From Rhizophagus clarus (Eukaryota > Glomeromycota > Glomeromycetes > Glomerales > Glomeraceae): DNA of 64,000 nt. A program made the position numbers and the translations under genes. Below the pieces are notes generated by a model. The model was given only the letters and a program-made list of their open reading frames with translations. It did not search any database and was not told the origin of the DNA. Of this stretch, positions 21,774-32,678 are shown one piece after another (position 1 is the first letter of the stretch; every line of letters starts with the position of its first letter). Where the stretch lies: contig BLAL01000036.1 of NCBI GenBank assembly GCA_015698045.1, positions 186,001 through 250,000 on the forward strand. The letters are read 5' to 3'.

Positions 21774-22574
21774 TTAACGACTTTTTGCGGCAACTTTTTG
21801 ATGAGAGCCACGAGCTTGTTGCTTAGAAATTTTAGGTTGCCCACGAGAAGCAGCTTGAGCAGTCTTATAATAGGCGAATTCAAACGTTAGATAAATTATT
21901 TTTATTTAGAAATCATTCAAATAAAAATTCCAAACCTTAGCTTTTTCGGCTTTTCTTTTTTGCTGATCGGCTTTCTTTTTCTCTTTAGCTTTACGCATAG
22001 TTTCTTGCCTAGCAGCTTCTCTTACTTCAGGTTTTTGATTTCGTTTAGCACGTATAGCTTCCCATGATGCACCAACAATACCTCTTTGATGTTTGACCGT
22101 ACGACGTGTACGTTTTTTTGCAACTTCCTCGGTAATTCCCTTCTTATGCATACGACGGTAAACTTGTGTCCAACTTATTTTACGTGGATTCTTTCGTTGT
22201 AGGAACAAAGATTCAGATTTTGATCCAACAAATCGAAAGACCTATGAATTAAATATAAATTGATATGAATGATCTCGTTAATATTATATATATGATCATT
22301 TATTCAAAATAAATTCAACCAAAGTAATTTTTTTTGTAATTTTCATCCATCACAAATATATTCATTATTCTAGAAATTAACTTAAAACTTAACCCTATTA
22401 TCTGACCGAACATAAAGTTTTCCTTTGCCCGGATAGATCTTGTTGCTACTGAAGGAATCACTCTCAATTCTTGTAAAATTTTCAATAAAAAACCAATTTA
22501 GTACTTTTATTACAATATTGTCACAATCCTTCTAATTTTCCAGTAATAAATATATAATTCAATACATACTTCAT
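21774..22574 (-). CDS. RPL24: 60S ribosomal protein L24 (eL24)
   Basis: Four exons: 22574-22570 (ATGAA only), 22469-22394, 22241-21936 and 21863-21774. They give 158 residues, close to the 155 of yeast. The protein starts [19 protein letters not shown], matching the yeast pattern MKVEIDSFSG with Asp where animals have Cys. It continues with the conserved [20 protein letters not shown] and the basic [14 protein letters not shown] block and ends KVAAKSR. It is a structural protein of the large subunit near the inter-subunit bridge. Donors are GTATGT, GTTAAG and GTTTGG. The coding part of exon 1 is only five bases, so ORF finders miss the true N-terminus. Confidence 0.93.
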
Positions 22575-22706
22575 GATGAAAGTCGGAAAATATCGATAAT
22601 TTTTTAAGATGAGAAAAGTTTTCAAAATCTAAGGGCGGGCATAAAAAAAATGGGTTCATGTGACTATCTAAAAAAAACTGCGCCGGCTGATCTAATTACA
22701 TTTTTG

Positions 22707-23133
22707 TTTTTTGTGTGCCAGGTTCGTGACGCAGCCAACGAATTGTGGCGCAACAAAAATCATAAGAAAAAAATGTTTTTAATAACATATAACTCAAAAA
22801 TTATTAGGTAAATGTAATTTTGCCTGCTCTTCAAGTTTACTTAGAGAGACAAAGGTGATTTTAAATATCATTATTGACTTATTTAACAAAAACCTTTCTT
22901 TCACGAAATCCATTTTTGGAAATGATCGACAAAGACGATAGAATCAATCATTTATATGTAAAGTCAAAATCGGCATTAAAAACCTTCTTCCAAATCCTAA
23001 GTAAACTTGCAGAACAGACGAAATTACATCCACAGTACAAGTTTGAAAACTTCATGCCCAAGAAAAAAACTCTTAAATGATTAAATGATGTTTTTTTTAA
23101 ATTTGCTGAGCCACGAACCTGGCACACAAAAAA
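22707..23133. repeat. Symmetric long inverted repeat (foldback element)
   Basis: Outer arms of 22 bp are perfect (22707-22728 and 23112-23133, core gtgtgccaggttcgtg). Inner arms of 32 bp (22813-22844 and 22997-23028) match at about 28 positions. The distance between outer and inner arms is 84 and 83 bp on the two sides, so the whole forms a decayed inverted repeat of about 137 bp per arm around a 152-bp loop. No clear target-site duplication was seen. A 68-codon frame across the loop (22874-23080) is probably not a gene. Confidence 0.7.
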
Positions 23134-24390
23134 GGGGTGCTTTTTTTTTCATCGTGGCACTTAATCAGAGTTTAAAAGGCTCAAAATTCAACTAAAGGTC
23201 CTGTGGCCTTATTCTTGCGCGTCCATCAAAATTAGAGAATGTGCGCGTAATAGAGCTAAGGGAGAAATACATTAGTCAAATATGATATTATGTATAGCAG
23301 GACAACTTTCTTCTCAAGATGAAATACAACAAAGCAGACTCTTCCGGACCACTCATTTTCATCAAAAAATTAATACGCCGAAGCCTGAATATTCATTATT
23401 TGGGAATCAGGCAAATATATTGAAATGGATACGAGAACGAAGGATACAAGAACGAAGTCGCTGCTAAATCTGCTAAAGAACTCTCGATATTGTATCCGGG
23501 TTTATGTAAAATATTTGTTTTAATCATGAACCTGCAATTCAATTAGGATAAAATTGACGAAGCGATTTTAAGAATCAACATCGACAGGATCAAAAACAGT
23601 GGAATGACCATGAAAAGAAATCGCCAAAGAAGAGTTGCTAATCCCATCATCGACTATGTATGAACGAAGATACTTTTTCACTATAAACAGTGTTGGGATA
23701 TAAGAATGACGTCGAAAACCACGTTGCTTATATAGCTTTTTAAGCATTATACAAAAAATTCTGTATAAATAAGTAAAAATCGTAGATGAACTTGTGAGAA
23801 GTATAAAATCAAGATCAGACCGCTGAAGCCAAGAAATTTATAATTGACTGGGTAATTAAAAATGGTATTTTTGCCATAGTTGTAGGGAATAACTGCGGCG
23901 CAACAAAGTATCGAAATCGCCGAGACTTACCCTAGGATTTCAAACGTTCATTACTATTATTAGGGTAAAAAGGTCCGTGACAGTCCGGTCAAAGTCTGAA
24001 TTTTTTAAATGAATTTTTGCTTTTCCGCGTGTTTTATAAAATAAAGTTAAAAAATTACTGGAACGTGATCAACTTATTTCTTTTTTTAGTAAACTTAATA
24101 GAAAACGCCAAAAATCGAACCATTATATATATTTTTTTGTTTCCTCTGCAATTTACTTGGGGAGAAAATGGAAATTTTGAACATCAATTTCTCATGAAAT
24201 TACTATATCCATTTTGGCAAAATCGGATCACGTTTTAAGTAGGAAGTTCAATAATTGATAGTAATCACGTGGGCGTTGTATAACGTCGGTATAAAAGTGC
24301 GTGATAATCTCTGACTCGTTATTTCACGCGAAGTATAGCTGTAAAACTTCTTTTTCGTCATTTCATTCAATACGAGGTTTATTATTCATA
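23134..24390. other. Intergenic DNA with coding-like remnants; RAD50 upstream region
   Basis: Short readable pieces at 23280-23660 (SLFGNQANILKWIRERR; AKELSILYPGLCKIF) may be a dead lineage-specific gene, but no intact model could be built. A CACGTG box lies at about 24267, 120 bp upstream of the RAD50 start. Confidence 0.4.
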
Positions 24391-27300
24391 ATGCCAAAGA
24401 TTCATAGTATTGTAATCCGAGGAATTCGTTGTTTTGGTCCCTCAGAATGCTATGAAGTGAACTTAGATCAACCTCTTACGCTAATAATTGGCACAAATGG
24501 TTCTGGAAAAACAACTATAATAGAGGCTTTGAGGTATGCCACTACTGGCCTTTGTCCGCCGGGCACCTCAAAGGGAAAGACTTTTGTGATGGACCCAAAT
24601 TTATATGGTGAAAATGAAGTTAAAGCTCAAATCAAACTCGAGTTCACTGGTATAGACGGGCAAGAAGTGGTTGCCACTAGGTCTATGTCCATGAAACAGA
24701 GAAAAACAGCTTCGACATTTCAAACACTTGAATCTCTATTAGAAATAAATGATCCAGCTTCACGGTTTAGGACAAGTCTCACAGGTCGCTGTGCTGATTT
24801 AGATTCAGCGGTTCCTGCGCATCTTGGTGTTCCTCCTGCAATCCTTGATTTTGTTATATTTTGTCATCAAGATGATTCTCTCTGGCCGTTATCTGAACCA
24901 GCAGTATTAAAAAAAAAGTTCGATGAAATTTTTGAATCTGGCAAACTCTCTAATATAATAACAGATGTTAAAAAGGACAGGAAAACACTTGCTACATCAT
25001 ATAAAGAAGGTAAAATAGTTTTCGATCAATTGAAGAAGGAACGTGAAAGGGCTGAGAAGATACAAAGGAGGATTGATCAAAATAAAAAAAAGGTAGACGA
25101 ACTTTCTCGCCAAAGGAAGACTTACAGTCATCAAATTAATGATGTCGCTCAAGAAATTGGATCATTACTGGAAACTATTCAAGAAGTAAATAATAAAGAA
25201 TCAGACCTGAAGATATTAAATAATACTAAGGAGCAAAAGGAAAAAATTTTTAAAGATCTACAAAATAGAATGATCGAGTATCATGAATCTGATGAGGAAT
25301 TAGTTAAACTCAAGAATGAATTCGAAAGTAATCTGATTAATCAGCAAGCAATCATTGATGATTTGAACCAACAAATAAAAAAATACAGATCTGACCTTAG
25401 CAAATTACAATCTTCTCTAAATGATTTTTCTACTGAAAAGATTAACTTACAGGTCGAATATACAGCTCATGAGAAGCGACTTTCCGAACTAGACGAGCTT
25501 ATGCGAACGATCATTCATGATTGCCAATTCTCTAACTCGTTGTCTGCATTTCCTACTGAGGAAAGTATGCAGAATTTTAAATCTTTACTCCAGTCTTCAA
25601 TCGAAGAAAGGAAAAATAAGTTAGAAAAGGAAAGAGAACAATTACAACATGAAGAGGAATTTTTAGCCAATAAACTCAGTGAGCTAAGATCAAAGTCTAG
25701 CTCGTTAAAACATACTCGAGACTCTACTACAAAAGCAAAAGAGTCTAATATAGTCAAAAAGTCTAAATTTGAAAAAGAGATTGATCGCATGGAATTATTA
25801 TCCGAATCTGATTTAATGGTGCTTAATACTTCACTAGAAGAGGTTAAATCAGAACTCAAAGAATTTGTACAGGATGGTCTAATAAATAAAATTACCTTAA
25901 AAATAGAAGCAAAACAAAAAGAATATACCGAGTTAGATAAAAAACTCAACCGACTCCAAGAATTAACGACTAATCAAGCTAAGCTGGAATATAAGCGAAC
26001 AGAGAAGCATAAAAAAACGTCGATGATCCAAACCACATGGGAATTGTTATCTATTAAGCTTTCGGAATTGCTAGACAAAGATCCCGATTTAGAAACGCTT
26101 GAGAGAGACTGGAATGATCGAGTGGAAGGTTTTAACCGCGAAAATAAAGAACTAGAACAACAAAAAGAATCAGTTGACCGGGATTTGTCTAATATCAAAG
26201 CAAAAATTGAAATGATGAAATCGAACGTTGAAGCAAAAAATCAAGAGTGCCATAATCATATGCAGAGACTAAAGGAAGTATGTGGCAATAAAGAATATAT
26301 AGCATTATTAAAGGAAGCGGAAGATCAATTAGAATATAAACAAAATGAAATGAGTTTATTTTACAGCACATCAGATATGTATGAACACTATATAGATAGG
26401 GCAGAGAGAGAAAAGGATTGTCCATTATGTCATCGTGCATTCGCAGGCGATGACAAATTGAATGACTTTATTGAGAGATTAAAAAAATTTACAACTAATC
26501 TACCTGAAGAACGATCAAGGCAAGAACGCAATTTAGGTGATATCAAAGATTGGTGTCAACGTCTTCGTGATTTACAACCAAATTATATTGCAATAAGGAG
26601 TTTACAAGCTGAAATATGTGAATTGAAAAAACAGATTGAAGATCAAGAAACGGAGACTAATGAATATGAATTCCAACTGATGGATATTGATAACAGATTA
26701 TCTCAATCTCAGGAAAATATGTTTAATGTTTTGGAGATAAGCAAAGAAGTACAAGAGATCATTCGGTTGAAGAACGATATAAAAGATCTTGATAAAGAAA
26801 TTAATACTCTTGAACCTTTTATGAAATCTGCGAACGAATCTAAAAATAAAAGAGAAGAGCTGCGAGAAAAAGCCAGAACTCTGAAAAAAGATATTGATGA
26901 GTTAAACAATGTTCGTGAGTTACGAATTAAAGAAGAAGTAGATTTGCGAAATCGTTTACATACATTGGAAATGGAGAAGTGCAAAAAGCAGAATTGTTTT
27001 AATAATCGCAATCGCATTCAACAGCAAATAGAAGAATTAAATAAAGAAATTCTTTGTCAAGAAAAATTAATATTACCATTATTTAATCAAATCACTAAAG
27101 CGGATAATGAAGTTAAAGATTTAATAACTCAGTTACAAGAATTTCGTAAGCGCAGATCCGAGTCGGAAGATGCAATTATGTCTGAACTCAATAAATTGCA
27201 ACTATTTCATGATAGTTTTACCAAGATCGAACGAGAAATCGTTTGGTATAATCGTAGTGGTAAAAAAGAGAAATTGGATGAATATACGAAACAAGTTGAA

Positions 27301-28437
27301 AGATTGCAACAAAATATCACAGAAAAGGAGCGTTATTCTAACGAGTTGAAGGATAAAATACACAAATTGGATATGCAAATTGGACAAACGCGTCAGACCG
27401 AGAGGGATTTACAAGACAATATCGAATATAGAAGCCTGAAAGTTGAAATTGGAAAACTTCAAGAACAAATAGGAAAACTCTGCCAGGAGCTTGAAGATCA
27501 AGGTTTAACCAGTTATAAAGATAGACTGACTTTCTTACAAGATGAACAAAATAGAATGACATCTGAATTTTCAAGTATAACGGGCAATATGGAGCAGGTA
27601 AAAGTTTCAATTAGTATTGATAAAGATGATCTTGAAACACAATATAAAAATATCGAAAAAAGATTCAAAGAACAATGGGCCGTAAAACATGGTGATCAAG
27701 AGGCAATAACTGAAATTGATCGACTGATAAATGAATTAGAAAATACATTGATGAATTACCACACGCGAAAAATGCAGGAGATCAACAATAAGATTAGTGA
27801 ATTATGGGATAGGTCATATAACGGAGATGATATCGAAAAAATCGAGATTCGTTCGGAGCAGGAGAGTACACAAAATAATAGATCATACAATTATAGAGTT
27901 GTTATGACGAAAAATGGAAGGGATCTTGACATGCGTGGAAGATGTAGTGCTGGTCAAAGGATGTTGGCATCAATTATTATTCGAATGGCATTAGCAGAAT
28001 GCTTTAGTAAGGGTTTCGGAATGTTTGTTCTTGACGAGCCAACGACCAATCTAGATGAAAATCATATTAATAATTTGTCCGTGAGCTTAAGAAGGTGAAA
28101 ATTTTCTCCTTTTTGATAGCTATTCGTTCGAATATTTTAATTAATTTATCTTATGAATATCGTAATAGTATTGTAGAAGACCGTCGTGGTGAATCAAACT
28201 TTCAGTTAGTTATCATTACTCATGACGACAAATTTGCGGAAAAATTAGGTGTGAGAGAGTTATCAAACTTTAAATATCGCGTTGAGAGATGCAATAATGG
28301 ACACTCAAAGATTATAAAATTGGATCATAATAATGTCGATATGAATGTAAGTATATTTTTTTAGAGTTGTTATTTGTTCAAATTTAAAGATATCATTTAA
28401 TATAACATTTTTTATCATATTTTAGCAAACTTCATGA
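24391..28437 (+). CDS. RAD50: DNA repair ATPase Rad50
   Basis: Three exons, 24391-28094, 28169-28346 and 28426-28437, give 1,297 residues, near the usual 1,300. It is the ABC/SMC-type ATPase of the MRN complex, which tethers and processes DNA double-strand breaks in the nucleus. Seen: Walker A GTNGSGKTT (34-42), a Q-loop region with VIFCHQDDSLWPL, long coiled coils from about 190 to 640 and 720 to 1080, the zinc hook CPLC (Cys677, Cys680), ABC signature CSAGQR (about 1185-1190), Walker B VLDEPTTNLDE (Asp1215, Glu1216) and the D/H loop (ITHDDKF) in exon 2. MPKIHSI was chosen as the start because it matches the family N-terminus; the frame is open 90 nt further upstream without an ATG. The last exon encodes only QTS and a stop and is the least certain part. 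Confidence 0.95.
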
Positions 28438-28933
28438 TTTCATTTTATATATACACCTAATGTTAATATGATTCCTATCTTTTTGAATATAACATTGTAA
28501 TTTCTTGCGTATTAATTTTAATAGATCTTTTTGATCTTTATTATTATAATTCGATTTAACATTTAATATTTATTTTATTGAAATAATTAATATACAACTT
28601 TACATTATATATTGTAAATGTAAATTTTACAGTTACATAATTTTAAATTTACATTTAAAATATCTGACGTAAAGTTCATAATCTACATAAAAATAAACGG
28701 TATAGGCCAATTGCATATTTTAAAAATTTTACTTGCCTTAATCAAAAAGAAAAAAATTATAAAAATGAGAGTAGTTAAATAAATCAATAATTAGTGTAAT
28801 CATGACTCGCATCTTATAAAGACGTTACACTACGTACTCACGTGAGTAATATCAAATTTTAAAAGCAAAATGTCATTTCGCTTTTTTTTTCAAAGTCGCG
28901 TTTTCCGGTTTTTGAGAGTTTTTATTTTTCAAT
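28438..28933. other. Spacer between RAD50 and CSN6
   Basis: AT-rich 496-bp spacer holding the RAD50 3' end and the CSN6 promoter. A GC-richer patch with cacgtgag lies at about 28839. No gene seen. Confidence 0.5.
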
Positions 28934-30491
28934 ATGGATACTAGTATGGAAATTATAAATGACAATGAAGTAGCTGCCCAACAAACGGTGTCTACTGTCG
29001 TGTCAAATGCTCCTAATAATTCAGGTTTAATGGTCGCTTTGTAAGTATATTTAATTATTAGATTAATTAGTTCACTTTGCCGTAATTTCTCTAACGAATT
29101 TACATTTGTTTAGACATCCATTGACGTTGTTGAATATATCAGATCATTTTACACGTGTACGAATGCAAGAACAAATACAAAGCCCACAAGGTATGTATAG
29201 GATTTTCACTAATGACGCTTGAATTTTTATCTAATCTATTATTTTGATAGTTATCGGAGCATTGGTTGGTACTCAAACGGGGCGTGAAGTAGAAATTACC
29301 AATTCATTTGAATTAGCATTTGATGTGGTTGATGGAAAAGTAATAGTGAATGCAGAATATTTTACAACAAAGCAAGATCAATGTACGTTTTTTACAAATT
29401 TCTTCCTTTTTTTTTTTAAAAAAAAAAAGGGTTTGATAATTCATATGGTAACATATTAATATAGTTCGTCAGGTTTTTCCACAGTTTGATTTCTTGGGAT
29501 GGTATAGTTTAGGACGATATCCAACCGAAATTGATATCGAAATTCATAAACAGGTAATAAAGTTTATTAGAGTTTACATATGAATAGATCTAATAGAAAT
29601 TTTTCTATTTAACTTTTTAGATGATGACATGGAATGAAAGTCCTCTTTTTCTTCAAATGAATCCTTTTGATATTGTTACATCGAAGAATTTACCAATCAC
29701 CGTTTATGAATCAATTATTGATCTTATTGATGGACAAGCTCAAACATTATTTATTAAGTCACAATATAAGATTGAAACTGGTGAAGCTGAACGTATTTCT
29801 GTTGACCATGTTGCTCATACGACTCTTGGAGAAGGCGGTGAAGGTTCTTCGCGTAAGTTATAATAGATGAAAGTAAATTTTATTATTATCGTTATTCAAT
29901 TTTAAATTTAATTTTTTCATTTAGTTATTGCGCATCTGACAACTCAAAGGAATGCAATTAAAATGTTGCATACTAGAATAAAGATTCTTCATCAATACCT
30001 TGCCAATGCCAAAACAGGTATTTTATTAATCGAAGAGCAATTAATAAAGTTAATAAAAATTTTAATTGACAACAATTATTTGTATGCAGATGAATCATGC
30101 GTTGATCATGACGTTCTTCGTCAAATTGCCGGACTTTGTAATAGATTGCCAACTATTGATAGTGCTGATTTCAGAGAAGAATTCCTTACGGTTTGTAATA
30201 AAATTTTAAAAAACAAGTGTATATATATTGATTTGAGGGGGAGAAACTTAGCATAAATTATTTATGTAGGAATACAATGATGTTTTATTGACTTCATATC
30301 TGGCGACTATAACCAAAGGAACTAATTGCATCAATGAGGTAAATGTGTAAATTATTAATTAATACATATATTTCTTTTAGTAATAAATCTTTTCTTCCTT
30401 TTAGCTCGTTGACAAGTTTAATATTGCAACCAGTACAAATAAATCGGGAGGACGTAATAGACATCAACATCAAGGATTCCCTAATTTCTAA
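28934..30491 (+). CDS. CSN6: COP9 signalosome subunit 6 (MPN domain without metal site)
   Basis: Nine exons: 28934-29040, 29114-29190, 29251-29382, 29465-29553, 29621-29852, 29925-30017, 30090-30190, 30270-30338 and 30405-30491, giving 328 residues. The MPN domain begins LHPLTLLNISDHFTRVR and includes VIGALVGTQTGREVEITNSF, FLGWYSLG, SPLFLQMNP and YESIIDLIDGQAQTLF. It lacks the JAMM zinc ligands, as expected for CSN6. The C-terminal helices (NDVLLTSYLATITKGTN) match the family. The role is a structural partner of CSN5 in the complex that removes NEDD8 from cullins. Having such a gene implies a multi-subunit signalosome, as in animals and filamentous fungi. eIF3f and Rpn8 are related alternatives, but the NISDH and NSFEL blocks favour CSN6. 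Confidence 0.9.
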
Positions 30492-30527
30492 TCAGTAGAA
30501 ACGGTAAGTGTGTCTAGTTTTATTTAA

Positions 30528-30528
<1 letters not shown>

Positions 30529-30568
<40 letters not shown>
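30529..30568. repeat. (ATT)n microsatellite
   Basis: About 13 ATT units just after the CSN6 stop, followed by an A run. Confidence 0.9.
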
Positions 30569-30749
30569 TTAAAAAAAAGAACGTTATATTTAAATCAATT
30601 TAATTTTAATTTAAAGAACTCAAGGTAAAGAAAATTTCTTTTTGTATTTAATTATACGATATTTTTTTAATAAATAAAATTAAATAGAAGTAAACATAAT
30701 ATAAATTTTTATGATACAATACCTTTTTTTTTTTATTGCAAATTGATAA

Positions 30750-31107
30750 TTACCAGGATTTACCAATCTAATAATTAAAGTAACAATTAGAATTTGACGT
30801 TTTTCTTAAACATATTTTTTTATAAATTAACTTACACATTTTTGTACACATGATTTGAAATCAAGAAATTCTTTATAACAAGCATTATGATGAATAGAAT
30901 CAAGTTGAGAATTTACACATTTTGCATAAGTTGTAGCCTTAATTTAACAAAAAAAAAAAAAAAAAAAAATTATATATATATATATATATATTTAATTATA
31001 TAATTTGTATTTATTTATTTATTAAAAAAATTTTTTACTTGTAAAGAACATTTTGATACGGCTTTGGCAAATATTGTAACAGTTTTTTTATCTTTTATTA
31101 TTGACAT
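30750..31107 (-). CDS. Small twin-CX9C protein, NDUFAF8-like
   Basis: Three exons, 31107-31039, 30937-30836 and 30767-30750, all in phase 0, give 62 residues: MSIIKDKKTVTIFAKAVSKC, then a CX9C helix (CSLQATTYAKC, the first Cys shared with the preceding stretch), a linker, a second CX9C (CYKEFLDFKSC) and CIGKSW at the end. Twin-CX9C proteins are oxidised by Mia40 in the mitochondrial intermembrane space. Spacing and the FAKAVSKC and CYKEFLDFKSC blocks resemble the complex I assembly factor NDUFAF8. The first intron contains an A tract and TA repeats. If the last intron is not used, the protein would end KCVS. No exon exceeds 34 codons. It is convergent with CSN6. Confidence 0.65.
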
Positions 31108-32678
31108 TATTTTAATTAAAATATTTATCAAAATGAAATTTATCCGAGTGATAATGGGTATCACAACCATTACATGAAAGTACCATAATGGTGCATTCTG
31201 CCGATACCGATTTTAAATACCGATAATATATCGATTAAAAACATACCGATTAATAAAATAGAAGTTTTGTCATATTTATCTTTTTGTAAAAAATTCAAAA
31301 TGGCAATTATTCTTAAGCGTTAGAAGTAGTTACTTATGAAATCTTATAATCTTTAAAATTATGGAGTGCATAAATTTCCAATAACCGTGCGATCGTAATG
31401 CAGAAATTTGCTGAGAAATTATTATGAAGCGCAGTTTTCCCGTCAATAAACCAAATTAGTGAATATAAGGAATGAATAACATTCCTTTTTCTGCAAATTT
31501 TTAATCCGTTCTAAAGTTAATTGGTCTTCTCCGATATCAATATAAAGCTTTTATTGAACCTATTTACCTAATTCACCACAGCAAAAAAAAAATAATGTCA
31601 CCATAAATTTTGTTTCATGATATGCATATGAAATATATTTATTATTATTTAATGTCAAAAGAAAAGAAATTTATCTAATGAAAACCTGAATCTATTATCC
31701 CCCCTCTTCCAAGAAGCCAGCCTTATAATTTTACACTAACAGCTAATAGGCTAAGGCATATCATAATAAATATAATGAAGTGTCACATATGTGATATCAC
31801 TCTCACATTACTCTCACGTGAATTACTTTTCAACGGAAAAAAGTGTTTATGTTGGTACATAAACATCAAAACACAATATATCTAAATTTGACACATAATC
31901 ATAATATATTCCTTTATATATATTTATTAAAAATATATAAAATAACAGGTTTAATAACAAGAAATTTTTCAAACATTCTCCAAGTATTTAAATATTTCTA
32001 TTGATTTACTTGATTTGGTTATTTTAAACAATATCCTTTGTGATTTTCTCGAATTTTTTTAAAAACAATGAAAATTTTTCTTTATTCACCCAATTTTTTT
32101 AAAGGAACATCCCTCTTTGTTCTTTTTATATCTATGCAAATTTCGAAATGATATCACACTAGTCTATTTTTTACTTAATTCAGAAAACGACTAAAACAAT
32201 CATTCATCATTTGTATTTTTTTGTGTAATCTGTCGTCTCATTACTCTCATTTACCCGTTATTTGAAATTATTTTTTTTTTTTTATTATCGGTACAATAAA
32301 TGATTTAATTCAATAAGTTTTCCGAATCAAATTTTTTACGCCTTTTTTTTTACACAGAATATCAAATAGAAAAAAAATAAGTTTTTCTTTTTTTTTAAGA
32401 AAAAGAAAAAAACTTTTCGTTTTAAAAAAAAAATAAACTACTTGATATAAAAAAAAGTTTTCTTTTTTTTTTTTTTTTTTTATTAAAAAAAAAAAAAACA
32501 AAATAAAATATTCTTCGAGAGTGGATTTCGCCCATAAAATAATAATACGTCAAAAAAAATTAAATAATAATAATAAAAATACAAGTATCTTTCTCCCCCC
32601 CCCCCACTGATATTATTATTATATTATCTCATCGCTTACCCTTTTACCTAATACTTTAATATTCTCATCTTAAATAAA
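31108..32678. other. Long intergenic region, 5' flank of the giant gene
   Basis: 1.57 kb between two divergent starts. It contains repeated 'accgat' phrases at 31205-31255, CACGTGA-like sites at about 31815, long A and T homopolymers at 32270-32500 and an 11-base C run (32595-32605) about 75 bp before the ATG at 32679. No gene is supported. Confidence 0.5.

Noticed and set aside
22874-23080. 68-codon frame across the loop of the inverted repeat
   Set aside because: It runs into the right inverted arm and has no family resemblance or splice context.
25515-25949. 144-codon - strand frame inside RAD50
   Set aside because: It is the antisense shadow of the coiled-coil coding sequence (Ser/Leu-rich mirror of Glu/Lys codons). 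Other - strand frames at 25974-27610 are alike.
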